NCBI GenBank assembly: GCA_017620255.1
Contig: JAFZQU010000025.1
Location: 1 to 64,000 of the forward strand
From: Lachnospiraceae bacterium
Lineage (GTDB): Bacteria; Bacillota; Clostridia; Lachnospirales; Lachnospiraceae
DNA length: 64,000 nucleotides
Reading direction: 5' to 3'
Made by a program: the position numbers and the translations under genes. Positions 28,002-36,362 of this stretch are shown here, piece after piece; the stretch's first letter is position 1; each line of letters opens with the position of its first letter. Under the pieces are notes generated by a model that saw only the letters and a list, made by a program, of their open reading frames with translations, ran no database searches and was not told the origin of the DNA.

Positions 28002-28019
28002 AACAAACAAATACAGACC

Positions 28020-28081
28020 AAAATAATAACACATTGTGCACCGTATCTGTTGATAAAATGTACACAATGTGTTATTATTTT
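28020..28081. terminator. 19-bp perfect palindrome after ispD, also carrying the toxin promoter
   Basis: A perfect 19-bp inverted repeat (28020–28038 with 28063–28081) around a 24-nt loop, ending in TTATTATTTTTT. It can terminate ispD transcription. A plus-strand promoter also fits inside: TTGATA (28050–28055), a 17-bp spacer and TATTAT (28073–28078), aimed at the small gene at 28131. The core ACACATTGTG / CACAATGTGT could equally be an operator. Confidence 0.65.
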
Positions 28082-28130
28082 TTCGGTGGTAGCGGTTTCC
28101 CTTGAAATATAAGGGAAAGGAGCCATGCCT

Positions 28131-28211
28131 ATGACGTTACATGACGCATTAACTCTGTTAATCCTGATTGTAGAAGTTATATGGCTGGTCTACAAGCTTA
28201 GTAAAAAGTAG
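28131..28211 (+). CDS. Holin-like hydrophobic small peptide, candidate type I toxin
   Basis: A 26-residue product, MTLHDALTLLILIVEVIW followed by LVYKLSKK: a short polar start, one membrane helix and a basic tail. This is the make-up of the putative holin-like toxin (Hol-Tox) and Fst/TxpA-type peptides. The second ATG (28131) was chosen because AAAGGAG ends 8 nt before it; the ATG at 28125 is only 2 nt from it. A promoter at 28050–28078 faces it and a minus-strand promoter at 28287–28314 faces its 3' end. Inferred: membrane-damaging toxin held in check by antisense RNA. Confidence 0.6.
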   Translation: MTLHDALTLLILIVEVIWLVYKLSKK

Positions 28212-28280
28212 ACATTAACCGCTCCAGCCCTCGAAGTTGCGAGCGGTTTACGCCACAATCAAGGGGTATCGCTACCGCTT
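28205..28280 (-). ncRNA. Predicted antisense RNA (antitoxin) opposite the toxin gene's 3' end
   Basis: Inferred from a strong minus-strand promoter starting transcription near 28280 and running toward the toxin. The RNA would include the hairpin 28217–28248 and overlap the toxin mRNA's 3' region. The 3' end is a guess: a T-rich stretch (CTTTTTAC on the minus strand, about 28200–28208) follows the hairpin. Confidence 0.4.
28217..28248. promoter_or_regulatory. Hairpin shared by toxin mRNA and antisense RNA
   Basis: AACCGCTC (28217–28224) pairs with GAGCGGTT (28241–28248) around a 16-nt loop, just after the toxin stop codon. It can form on both strands and may serve as the end or the kissing loop of the two RNAs. 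Confidence 0.5.
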
Positions 28281-28286
28281 ACCAGT

Positions 28287-28314
28287 ATTATACCATAGTA
28301 TGAACACAATGCAA
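28287..28314 (-). promoter_or_regulatory. Minus-strand promoter of the antisense RNA
   Basis: On the minus strand: TTGCAT (28314–28309), a 16-bp spacer ending in TGG, then TATAAT (28292–28287). The consensus extended -10 sits where no minus-strand gene exists, which argues for a non-coding transcript. Confidence 0.6.
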
Positions 28315-28359
28315 GCATAATCGTTCATGCATGGAAGCGGCATTTTGTGACGGTATTTC

Positions 28360-28388
28360 TTGACAAAGGAGGCTTGTTTGCATAGAAT
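28360..28388 (+). promoter_or_regulatory. Strong sigma-A promoter of the BspA-like protein gene
   Basis: TTGACA (28360–28365), a 17-bp spacer and TAGAAT (28383–28388), about 65 bp before the start at 28455. Confidence 0.8.
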
Positions 28389-28454
28389 ATTATTACTTAA
28401 CACTTAGTAAATCCGGGTAACGGATAGAGCGTTATATAATATGGAGGGTTTCTT

Positions 28455-31400
28455 ATGGGTAGATCATGGAGAAGGCTTTTGGCGATACTGATCTGTCTGG
28501 CGTTGCTTTTGTGCACACAGGCGATCAGTATTTTTGCATCTGAAGGACCGGTTCCCGAAGAGGAAGCGGTGAGCGTGGATGTGAATACTGACACAGATGC
28601 AGAGTGTTTAGCAGGTGAAACGGCATCGGTTGCCGTTGAGGACCCTAAGGAGGATGTAACAGAGGAGAACGAGAATCTCTCTGTTCCGGACAGTACATGG
28701 AAAGCATCCGAAGACGCGCCGTATGGGCTGACATATAACGATAGCAATAATGAGATCACGATCACGGGCTGTGAAGTTTATGATTGGGATGCGTTTGAAG
28801 AGAATGATCCCAATATTATTCTGGAAATCCCGGCTGAGATCGATGGTAAACCGGTCACAACGATCGGGAAATTTGCCTTTTGCGAGTGCTATGTTTCCGC
28901 GGGGCTTGACCTACCGGACAGCATCACCAGGATAGAAGAAGATGCTTTCAGTCATAGTGGATTTAAAGGAACACTGACACTTCCCGCAAATCTGACGTAT
29001 ATCGGAGACTATGCATTTGGTGATTGCATCGGATTCAGGGGCGATCTTTCATTGCCTGCCAGCCTTCAGTACCTCGGACATAGCGCTTTTGGTAACTGCG
29101 GGGGATTTAACGGTACATTAACCTTACCTGCAGGACTTGAGACCATCGGTAACTATGCGTTCGGTTTTTGTTCCGGATTGACAGGGGAACTGACATTACC
29201 GGCAAACCTGAAAACGATTGAAGGCAGTGCATTTGCCAATTGTCGAGGGCTGACCGGTTCTCTGGTTTTACCGGATGGAGTTGAAGAAGTAGGAAGCGGA
29301 GCATTTGCCAGATGCACCGGGTTTACCGGGACATTGTCAATTCCGGAGGGAGCATGTTGTGCCTTCAGAGCGTTTGAGGGTTGTTATGGATTTCGAAAAG
29401 TAATAAACAACTCTTTTGAACAGATCTTCTTATCGGAATTATCCGACCAGGCGCATAATAACAAAGAACGCAGGAACTGGATCAACGAGGAGAGCGGAGA
29501 AAACATTGTTTCGATCGCAGAAGGCACAGCTGTGATCGAGGATGACGGGGCCTATAAAAAGTATCTGCCCTATGAAGGTGCAACCTATCAATTAACATAT
29601 ACAACCCGATATGATAACGGAAAGGATGAGGTCTGTATCACAGGGTTTACGGGGACTTCCGGGGGAGAATTTGTCATTCCGGATCAAATTGACGGAATCC
29701 CTGTCACAACGATCGATGATTTTGCCTTTTTTGATTCGCAGGATAACGGAACACCGTTTGAGGGGGCATTTGTATTGCCGGACACGTTGACAACGATCGG
29801 AAGACAGAATTTCTATGGAAAGACTTATCATAAACTATCCGGCGAACTAATCCTTCCGGCCGGACTGAAGAGTATCGGGTACGGATGTTTTTATCGTTGT
29901 TTAGGCCTTACGGGAGACATTACCATTCCGGACGGTGTGGTTTCAATCGATGGGTTTTCTGATTGCAGCAGGCTGAACGGAACCGTGACGATCCCTGCCA
30001 GCGTGAAGACGATCGGTCCCAATTTCCTATTGCTTACAGAAAACGTAAATAAAGTTGTGAATCGGTCTTCCGTCCCGGTCGATCTCACAGTTATATCGAA
30101 AACCAAAAGCTGGATCAATACAAACACGCTTAAAACCGTAACAAGCATTGCAAAGGGAACGGCAACTGTAGACGACAGTGTATCCATAAAAACCGTGTTG
30201 CCACAAGGCATTGAGGATCCTGCGTATGAACTGCAATATGTGGTACTCAATAACCGTGAGGTCCGGATCGTCGGAACAAATTCCAGGAAGCTAGAAGGCG
30301 TTGTTGAGGATTGGCAGCTTGTCATACCGGAGGAGATCGACGGATACCCGGTTACGGAAATCGGATCATCTGCTTTTCAAGGATTTGGCTGGTATGGAGA
30401 TATTGTGCTCCCGGACAGCGTCAAAAAGATCGGCGATTGGGCGTTCTCTGCCTACGGCTATTGGCAGGATGAACCCAGTGTGTTAACACTCCCGTCAGAT
30501 CTGAAGGAGATCGGACAGGGCGCTTTTGTGGGATGCTCTTTTGCAAACGAGGAACTGGTCCTTCCGGACGGATTAAAAACGATATCATATAGAGCATTCG
30601 AAAATGCGTTTTCTGATCTGCAAAGTGTAATCATTCCGGCAAGTGTCACTTTTATAGGAGAAGATGCATTTTACGGGTGTTACTGTGGAACCGTTGTAAA
30701 CAGATCTGCCGTAACCTGCCCGTTGCCCGTCGGTAGTCCTAACGAAGATGGTTGCCATATGTGGATTGACGAGGGGACAAGGCTGAAGATCACGGGTATC
30801 ACACAGGGAACAGCAGTTTATACAGAGGTGAATACAGCTTACAGTCCTGAAGGTGCAGCATACAGGTTTATGTACCTGGAGCAGACAAAAAACGGTGAAA
30901 CAACTGCGATCATAGCCGGTATTTATGATGACTCCGGGAAATATGAGTCTGTGATCGAAGGCGATCTGATCATTCCGTCTTCGATCAACGGAATTCCGGT
31001 TACCGAAATTGCTTCTCATGCAATGTATCAGGTAAAGGCAACCGGAAAACTGGTCTTACCGGATACACTTCTGACAATCGGAGAGAGCGCGTTTTATGGT
31101 GCTACATTTGACGGAGACCTTTGGATTCCGATGAGCGTAACATCGCTCGGAAGGGATGCATTCGCATATTGCCAAAGTCACTATGGGCGTTTGATGCTTT
31201 CAAACAGTCTGGTTCGGATCGGTGAAGGTGCGTTTAGACATACAGATTTCACAGGCAGCCTGAAACTGCCTTCCGGCCTGCGTCAGATTGAGGATAGTGC
31301 ATTTTTGGAAGCACGTTTCACGAATGATCTGGAAATCCCGGAGGGTGTTATATCGATTGGCAGAGTTGCCTTCGACATGAACAGCTTCAGCGGTACCCTG

Positions 31401-33560
31401 ACGATCCCGGCCAGTGTGCAGGTGATCGGTGACAGCGATCTGTACGGATACGCATTCAGGGGCGCCTCCTTTACGAAGGTAGTGAATAAATCGGCAATAC
31501 CGGTTTCGCTGGAACAGTTCTCCTATAAGACCTGGAGAAACTTAAGTTCGCTTCAGTATGTATCGAGAATCGCAAAAGGAACGGCTGTCCGGGCAGATTA
31601 TGTGGGCATAGACAGCATCCCGGATCAGATTTATACGGGTGCACCCATTAAACCGGAGATCGTTCTGACCGGCAACTCCCATAACGGTGTACTGGGCGAG
31701 ATCGGCTATACGGTATCCTATTCGAACAATACGAATGTCGGCATTGCGACTGCGACGGTTACCGGAAAGGGTGATTTTGCAGACAAGATCACAATCCGTT
31801 TCCGCATTGTTCCACGCTCTTTGGGAGAGGGAGATGCATTTGGAGACGGCTTTGAGGCATACGCGCCGAACATGCAGTATAACAACGGTAAGGAACTGAA
31901 GTCCAAACCCGTGATCAAACTGGGATCCGTTACGCTTAAGGAAAGCAAGGACTACACAGTTGCGTACACTGGAGATCTGAAAGGTGAGACGGATGGTAAA
32001 GCAACCGTCATCGTGACCGGCAAGGGTAATTTCACAGGCAGTGCAAAACTGGATTACAAGATCTTCAAGAAAGAAGAAAGCCTGGCAAATGCAACGATCG
32101 CAGCGATCGATCCGCTGGCCTATACCGGCGATGAGATTAAGCCTGATCTTGCAGTAACCTTTAACGGCAATCCGCTCACGGAAAATGATGATTTTGTGGT
32201 CACTTACAGCAACAATATCAATGCCTCCAAGAAAGCTGTGGCAACGATCACCGGTATCGGTAATTACGGTGGTTCAAAGAGTGTGAACTTTACGATCACG
32301 CCGGCGCAGCTGACGGCAGGCATGGTAGAGATCGATCCTGTCACCTATACCGGAAGTGCCATCAAGGCAGAGCCGGCAGTGACATTTAACGGGACGCCGC
32401 TCACGCAGGGCAAGGATTTCACGGTATCCTATAAGAACAACACAAATGTAGTCAACACAAAGGGCGATCCCACGGCAACGATCAAGGGCAAAGGCAATTT
32501 TACAGGTAGCGTTGATAAGGCCTTTGAGATAGAGCCGCTGGAACCGGATGCAGACGAACTGTCCGTAACGGTAGATAATGTGAAAATCAGCCAGACGGGA
32601 GCAGTTGTGAATGAAAGTGTACTGAAAGCAACTGTAAAATACGGAAAGAAGACCCTAGCCAAAAACAAGGATTATGTGATCCGCTATACAACTGCACAGG
32701 ATTTCACAGACCGGTGGCAGTCTGCAACAGTTACGCTGATCGGAAATTACACGAGTGACCCGATTGTGCAGAACTTCCTGATCTATACAACACAGCAGGC
32801 GTTGGCTCTGACAAATGCAAATGTGACCCCGGAGGAGGGCCCGTTCACGTACACAGGTGAAAAGATCACACCGGAGATCCTTGTGAAGGATGGAACGAAG
32901 GTGCTGACACTCGGAAGGGACTATACGCTGTCCTATGCGAATAATACCAACGCCGCCAAAGCTAATGCCGGCAAAAAAGCTCCGGCCTGGACTGTAAAAG
33001 GCAAGGGAGCCTATAAAGGCACGGTAAGCGATACGTTCGCGGTCGATCCTGTGGATATCACCGATGGCAGCAGGTGCATGGTCACAGTACAGGATGCAAA
33101 ATACAACGCGGGGAAAGCGGTGAAACCAAAGGTTGTTGTAGTCGATCTGGACACGGAAAAAGTCCTGAAGGAGAAAAAGGATTATACGGTCGAGTTCAGC
33201 AACAATACCAAGAAGGCGGAAATAGATGCTGCCGAAAAGCCGACAGCGGTAATCAAAGGCATCGGCAATTATGCAGAGGAGCTTCCGCAACTGTTCCGGA
33301 TCTATGAATTTGACATATCCACGGTGACGGTTGATATAGAGCCCTGTCGCTATTACGGCGGTCAGATCAAGCCTGCATTTACAGTTTATAAAGACAAGAA
33401 GAAAACCCAGGTGCTGGATCCGTCAAATTATGATGTTGCATACGGAACCAATGTCAATGTCGGAAACGGAACGATCACGCTGAAGGGCAAAGGTGCTTAT
33501 GGCGGTTCCGCAACATTCAAGTTCAAGATCCTGCCGAAACAGGTATCCAATCTGCTCTGA
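28455..33560 (+). CDS. Giant BspA-like leucine-rich-repeat and Ig-like-module secreted protein
   Basis: The 1,701 residues begin with a signal peptide (about 1–29, ending SIFA) and a short acidic region. About 900 residues of LRR_5-type repeats follow, with the recurring L-P-x-x-[VL]-x-x-I-G-x-x-A-F pattern. They are broken into three or four blocks by linkers with the SI-AKGTAV motif. From about residue 1,050 to the end come about nine YTG-x-x-IKP … DYTVSYxNNT … KGKGNYTG modules. There is no LPXTG, S-layer or choline-binding domain, so the means of surface attachment is unclear. GGAGGG lies 6 nt before the ATG. BspA-like proteins are known adhesins of gut and oral bacteria; binding to host or substrate is inferred. 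Confidence 0.85.
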   Translation: MGRSWRRLLAILICLALLLCTQAISIFASEGPVPEEEAVSVDVNTDTDAECLAGETASVAVEDPKEDVTEENENLSVPDSTWKASEDAPYGLTYNDSNNEITITGCEVYDWDAFEENDPNIILEIPAEIDGKPVTTIGKFAFCECYVSAGLDLPDSITRIEEDAFSHSGFKGTLTLPANLTYIGDYAFGDCIGFRGDLSLPASLQYLGHSAFGNCGGFNGTLTLPAGLETIGNYAFGFCSGLTGELTLPANLKTIEGSAFANCRGLTGSLVLPDGVEEVGSGAFARCTGFTGTLSIPEGACCAFRAFEGCYGFRKVINNSFEQIFLSELSDQAHNNKERRNWINEESGENIVSIAEGTAVIEDDGAYKKYLPYEGATYQLTYTTRYDNGKDEVCITGFTGTSGGEFVIPDQIDGIPVTTIDDFAFFDSQDNGTPFEGAFVLPDTLTTIGRQNFYGKTYHKLSGELILPAGLKSIGYGCFYRCLGLTGDITIPDGVVSIDGFSDCSRLNGTVTIPASVKTIGPNFLLLTENVNKVVNRSSVPVDLTVISKTKSWINTNTLKTVTSIAKGTATVDDSVSIKTVLPQGIEDPAYELQYVVLNNREVRIVGTNSRKLEGVVEDWQLVIPEEIDGYPVTEIGSSAFQGFGWYGDIVLPDSVKKIGDWAFSAYGYWQDEPSVLTLPSDLKEIGQGAFVGCSFANEELVLPDGLKTISYRAFENAFSDLQSVIIPASVTFIGEDAFYGCYCGTVVNRSAVTCPLPVGSPNEDGCHMWIDEGTRLKITGITQGTAVYTEVNTAYSPEGAAYRFMYLEQTKNGETTAIIAGIYDDSGKYESVIEGDLIIPSSINGIPVTEIASHAMYQVKATGKLVLPDTLLTIGESAFYGATFDGDLWIPMSVTSLGRDAFAYCQSHYGRLMLSNSLVRIGEGAFRHTDFTGSLKLPSGLRQIEDSAFLEARFTNDLEIPEGVISIGRVAFDMNSFSGTLTIPASVQVIGDSDLYGYAFRGASFTKVVNKSAIPVSLEQFSYKTWRNLSSLQYVSRIAKGTAVRADYVGIDSIPDQIYTGAPIKPEIVLTGNSHNGVLGEIGYTVSYSNNTNVGIATATVTGKGDFADKITIRFRIVPRSLGEGDAFGDGFEAYAPNMQYNNGKELKSKPVIKLGSVTLKESKDYTVAYTGDLKGETDGKATVIVTGKGNFTGSAKLDYKIFKKEESLANATIAAIDPLAYTGDEIKPDLAVTFNGNPLTENDDFVVTYSNNINASKKAVATITGIGNYGGSKSVNFTITPAQLTAGMVEIDPVTYTGSAIKAEPAVTFNGTPLTQGKDFTVSYKNNTNVVNTKGDPTATIKGKGNFTGSVDKAFEIEPLEPDADELSVTVDNVKISQTGAVVNESVLKATVKYGKKTLAKNKDYVIRYTTAQDFTDRWQSATVTLIGNYTSDPIVQNFLIYTTQQALALTNANVTPEEGPFTYTGEKITPEILVKDGTKVLTLGRDYTLSYANNTNAAKANAGKKAPAWTVKGKGAYKGTVSDTFAVDPVDITDGSRCMVTVQDAKYNAGKAVKPKVVVVDLDTEKVLKEKKDYTVEFSNNTKKAEIDAAEKPTAVIKGIGNYAEELPQLFRIYEFDISTVTVDIEPCRYYGGQIKPAFTVYKDKKKTQVLDPSNYDVAYGTNVNVGNGTITLKGKGAYGGSATFKFKILPKQVSNLL

Positions 33561-33636
33561 TCACTAACGGGCAGGGATCGTACGGTCCGGCCGGCTACCT
33601 GTGCAGATGATCCGAAAAGAATAATAAAAAAATAAG

Positions 33637-33669
33637 CGGGAAAGGGTTGACATCCTTTCCCGTTTGTTT
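33637..33669 (+). terminator. Terminator of the BspA-like gene
   Basis: A 9-bp perfect stem CGGGAAAGG / CCTTTCCCG (33637–33645 with 33654–33662), 8-nt loop, then TTTGTTTA. The loop holds the -35 box of the next promoter. Confidence 0.85.
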
Positions 33670-33674
33670 ATAAT
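33647..33674 (+). promoter_or_regulatory. Consensus promoter of the zinc-efflux operon
   Basis: TTGACA (33647–33652), a 16-bp spacer and TATAAT (33669–33674); both boxes are perfect. It overlaps the preceding terminator. Such a strong promoter needs tight repression, supplied by the operator just downstream. Confidence 0.85.
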
Positions 33675-33676
33675 GA

Positions 33677-33706
33677 TATATGAACATATGAATAAATGCT
33701 CATATA
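33677..33706 (+). promoter_or_regulatory. ArsR/SmtB-type operator
   Basis: An imperfect inverted repeat TATATGAACA (33677–33686) / TGCTCATATA (33697–33706), with an inner ATGAATA half-site. The ATATGAA…TTCATAT pattern is typical of SmtB/CzrA/ZiaR operators. It covers the transcription start of the operon that ends with an ArsR-family gene. Confidence 0.7.
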
Positions 33707-33751
33707 TAAAAGACAGATAAATGCAAAAACAGTAAGAAAGGAATCAAAATC

Positions 33752-33970
33752 ATGAAGAAGACTTACAAGATCGAAGTGGACTGTGCGAATTGCGCAAACA
33801 AGATGGAAGAAGCTGCGAAGAAGACAGAAGGTGTGGCAGACTGCACCGTGAATTTTATGGCACTGAAGATGATCGTGGATTTTGCGGAAGGTGCGGATGA
33901 GGCGTCTGTTATGAAGGCAGTCATCAAAAACTGCAAGAAAGTGGAAGACGATTGCGAGATCTTTGTATAG
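33752..33970 (+). CDS. Stand-alone heavy-metal-associated (HMA) domain protein
   Basis: A 72-residue ferredoxin-like metal carrier with the binding motif D-C-A-N-C (residues 10–14). The Asp before the first Cys is typical of zinc/cadmium HMA domains such as those of ZntA and CadA, rather than the copper type (MxCxxC). A second Cys-rich region lies near the C-terminus (NCKK…DDC). AGAAAGGAATC precedes the ATG. The ATPase next door lacks its own N-terminal HMA domain, so this protein probably supplies it in trans. Confidence 0.88.
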   Translation: MKKTYKIEVDCANCANKMEEAAKKTEGVADCTVNFMALKMIVDFAEGADEASVMKAVIKNCKKVEDDCEIFV

Positions 33971-33980
33971 AGGGATAGAC

Positions 33981-35930
33981 ATGACCAAAAAGCAAAAGAA
34001 AGTTCTGATCCGTATCATTCTGACGATCATCCTGACCATCGGCCTGGAAGTGGTTTCGCGTGTATTTTTCCCGGGTGAAGGGGATGCGCAGACGAGCACC
34101 TTTACACGCTGGCTGATGCTTGGGCTTTACCTGATCCCCTACCTTGTGATCGGTTATGACATCCTGAAGAAAGCCGGAAAGGGCATCTTAAGACGGCAGA
34201 TCCTGGATGAAAACTTCCTGATGGCCGTTGCGACGATCGGTGCGTTTGCGCTGGGTGAATACAGGGAAGGCGTCGCCGTCATGCTGTTCTACCAGATCGG
34301 CGAACTGTTCCAGTCCTATGCGGTAGGACGGAGCCGTAGAAATATCTCGGATCTGATGGATATCCGTCCGGACTATGCGAACCTTGTGCAGGATGGCGAA
34401 GTGACCCGCGTGGATCCGGATGAGGTGCCGGTTGGTTCCCTGATCACGGTATACCCGGGGGAAAAGATCCCGATCGACGGTGTGATCGAAGAAGGTACAA
34501 CGATGCTCAATACCGCCGCACTGACAGGCGAGAGCGTGCCGAGAGAAGCGGCAGCAGGCGATGAAGTGATCAGCGGCTGCATCAATCTGACAGGGATCCT
34601 TCAGATCCGTACGAGCAGGGCATTCGGAGAATCCACTGTTGCAAAGATCTTAGACCTTGTAGAGAATGCCGGTTCGAAAAAATCAAGATCCGAGCAGTTC
34701 ATCACCAAATTTGCCAGGATCTACACCCCGGCGGTCTGCATCAGCGCACTGGCGCTCGCGATCCTGCCCCCTCTTTTCCTGCTTGCGACCGGCAGGGCGC
34801 CGGCGTTTGGCGACTGGATCTACAGGGGACTGACATTTCTTGTCATCAGCTGTCCCTGCGCGCTTGTGATCAGTATCCCGTTAACCTTTTTTGCGGGGAT
34901 CGGCGGTGCGTCCAAGGCAGGCATCCTGGTCAAAGGATCGAACTATCTGGAAGCGTTGTCCAGAGTGAAATATGTGCTTTTTGATAAAACGGGAACGGTC
35001 ACAAAGGGCGTTTTTGAAGTGATCGGGATCCACCACAATGAGATGGAGGAGCGCAAACTGCTTGAATATGCTGCACTTCTCGAGAGCCGCAGTACGCATC
35101 CGATCGCACGCAGCATTGTAAATGCGTACGAAGGCAAGCAGGATCTTTCGCGCGTCAGTGATCTTGCAGAGATCAGCGGGCACGGGATCCGTGCCAAGGT
35201 GGACGGGCGCGAGGTCGCGATCGGCAATGCCAAACTGATGGATTCACTGGACATTTCCTATATTCCGTGTCATCATACAGGCACGGTGGTACATATTGCG
35301 ATCGACGGCAGTTATGCCGGGCACATTCTGATCGCGGATATCGTGAAGCCGGAAGCGGAAACAGCGCTTAAGATGCTGAAGAGTGCCGGTGTCTCAAAAA
35401 CTGTCATGCTCACGGGCGATGCAAAGGCTGTCGCCGAATCGGTCGCAAAGGATCTGGGCGCGGATGATTTTTACAGCGATCTTTTACCTGCCGACAAAGT
35501 CAGCAAAGTCGAAGATTTCCTGATCCGCAAGGCAAAAGGCGAAACGCTTGCGTTTGTCGGGGACGGGATCAACGATGCACCGGTACTTGCCAGAGCGGAT
35601 ATCGGGATTGCGATGGGAGCGCTCGGATCGGATGCTGCGATCGAAGCGGCGGATGTGGTGCTGATGGACGATGATCCGGTCAAGATCGCGGGAGCGATCG
35701 CCATTGCACGGAAATGCATGCGGATCGTTTATGAGAATATCGCATTTGCGCTGCTTGTCAAAGCAGCCTGCCTGATCCTCGGAGCACTGGGGATCGCCAA
35801 TATGTGGCTTGCGATCTTTGCGGATGTCGGCGTCATGGTGATCGCCGTTCTGAATGCGATCCGGGCCCTGCGCGCACCCGGTTGGATGCGGCAGGCACAG
35901 AACAGGGGCGTATCGGCAGAGAACGTTTAG
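33981..35930 (+). CDS. Zinc/cadmium-exporting P1B-type ATPase
   Basis: Pumps divalent soft metals out of the cell with ATP. The 649 residues have the actuator motif TGES, the membrane metal site SCPCALVIS, the phosphorylation loop FDKTGTVTKG, HP in SSTHPIA form (SRSTHPIA), and GDGINDAPVLA. The CPC motif with a Lys in helix 7 (LLVKAA) and an Asp in helix 8 (FADVGV) fits the P1B-2 (Zn/Cd/Pb) class. No HMA domain is fused. ATG 33981 has GAGGG 7 nt upstream; an in-frame ATG at 33963 would overlap the HMA gene. Best named CadA/ZntA-like. Confidence 0.92.
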   Translation: MTKKQKKVLIRIILTIILTIGLEVVSRVFFPGEGDAQTSTFTRWLMLGLYLIPYLVIGYDILKKAGKGILRRQILDENFLMAVATIGAFALGEYREGVAVMLFYQIGELFQSYAVGRSRRNISDLMDIRPDYANLVQDGEVTRVDPDEVPVGSLITVYPGEKIPIDGVIEEGTTMLNTAALTGESVPREAAAGDEVISGCINLTGILQIRTSRAFGESTVAKILDLVENAGSKKSRSEQFITKFARIYTPAVCISALALAILPPLFLLATGRAPAFGDWIYRGLTFLVISCPCALVISIPLTFFAGIGGASKAGILVKGSNYLEALSRVKYVLFDKTGTVTKGVFEVIGIHHNEMEERKLLEYAALLESRSTHPIARSIVNAYEGKQDLSRVSDLAEISGHGIRAKVDGREVAIGNAKLMDSLDISYIPCHHTGTVVHIAIDGSYAGHILIADIVKPEAETALKMLKSAGVSKTVMLTGDAKAVAESVAKDLGADDFYSDLLPADKVSKVEDFLIRKAKGETLAFVGDGINDAPVLARADIGIAMGALGSDAAIEAADVVLMDDDPVKIAGAIAIARKCMRIVYENIAFALLVKAACLILGALGIANMWLAIFADVGVMVIAVLNAIRALRAPGWMRQAQNRGVSAENV

Positions 35931-35966
35931 TCCCGGATGCGTGTTTTAAAAAGAAGGGGAATGGAT

Positions 35967-36257
35967 ATGAAGATCAAAGATGAAAACGAATTATACGATC
36001 TCGCGGAGCTGTTCAAAGTCTTCGGAGATTCCACCAGGATCCGGATCCTGTTCGCTCTGTTTGATAAGGAACTGTGCGTGACGGATATCGCAAATACGCT
36101 TGCGATCACGCAGTCCGCGATCTCGCACCAGCTAAAGATCCTAAAGCAGAGCAAACTGATCAAAAGCCGCAGGGACGGCAAGCAGATCTACTACGCGCTT
36201 GCGGATGAGCATGTGCGGTCGATCATCGGACAGGGTCTTGAGCATATCGAGGAATAA
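35967..36257 (+). CDS. ArsR/SmtB-family metal sensor, CzrA-like
   Basis: A winged-helix repressor that leaves DNA when it binds metal. The 96 residues include ELCVTDIA and the recognition helix SQ-like TQSAISHQLKIL. The C-terminal helix carries D-x-H-x10-H-x-x-E (in DEHVRSII…EHIEE), exactly the alpha-5 zinc/cobalt site of SmtB and CzrA. The alpha-3 CxC site of ArsR/CadC is absent (ELCVTD has a single Cys). Start ATG 35967 is 7 nt after AAGAAGGGG; ATGs at 35937 and 35961 are poorly spaced. It closes the operon and should repress it at 33677–33706. Confidence 0.92.
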   Translation: MKIKDENELYDLAELFKVFGDSTRIRILFALFDKELCVTDIANTLAITQSAISHQLKILKQSKLIKSRRDGKQIYYALADEHVRSIIGQGLEHIEE

Positions 36258-36299
36258 GGCATATATGATGGTCAGACCTGTCAGATATTTTGCAAAAGA

Positions 36300-36329
36300 A
36301 AACGGATGCACGCTAAAGTGCATCCGTTT
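36300..36329. terminator. Bidirectional terminator between arsR-like gene and C1 peptidase gene
   Basis: A perfect 12-bp stem AAACGGATGCAC / GTGCATCCGTTT (36300–36311 with 36318–36329), 6-nt loop, GTTCT on the plus side and a TTCTTTT tract on the minus side. Confidence 0.85.
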
Positions 36330-36362
36330 GTTCTGCTGTAAGTACTACCTGTAACTAAAGGA

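Noticed and set aside
28020-28081. Insertion-sequence or MITE end
   Set aside because: Only a local hairpin; no target duplication, second terminal repeat or transposase nearby.
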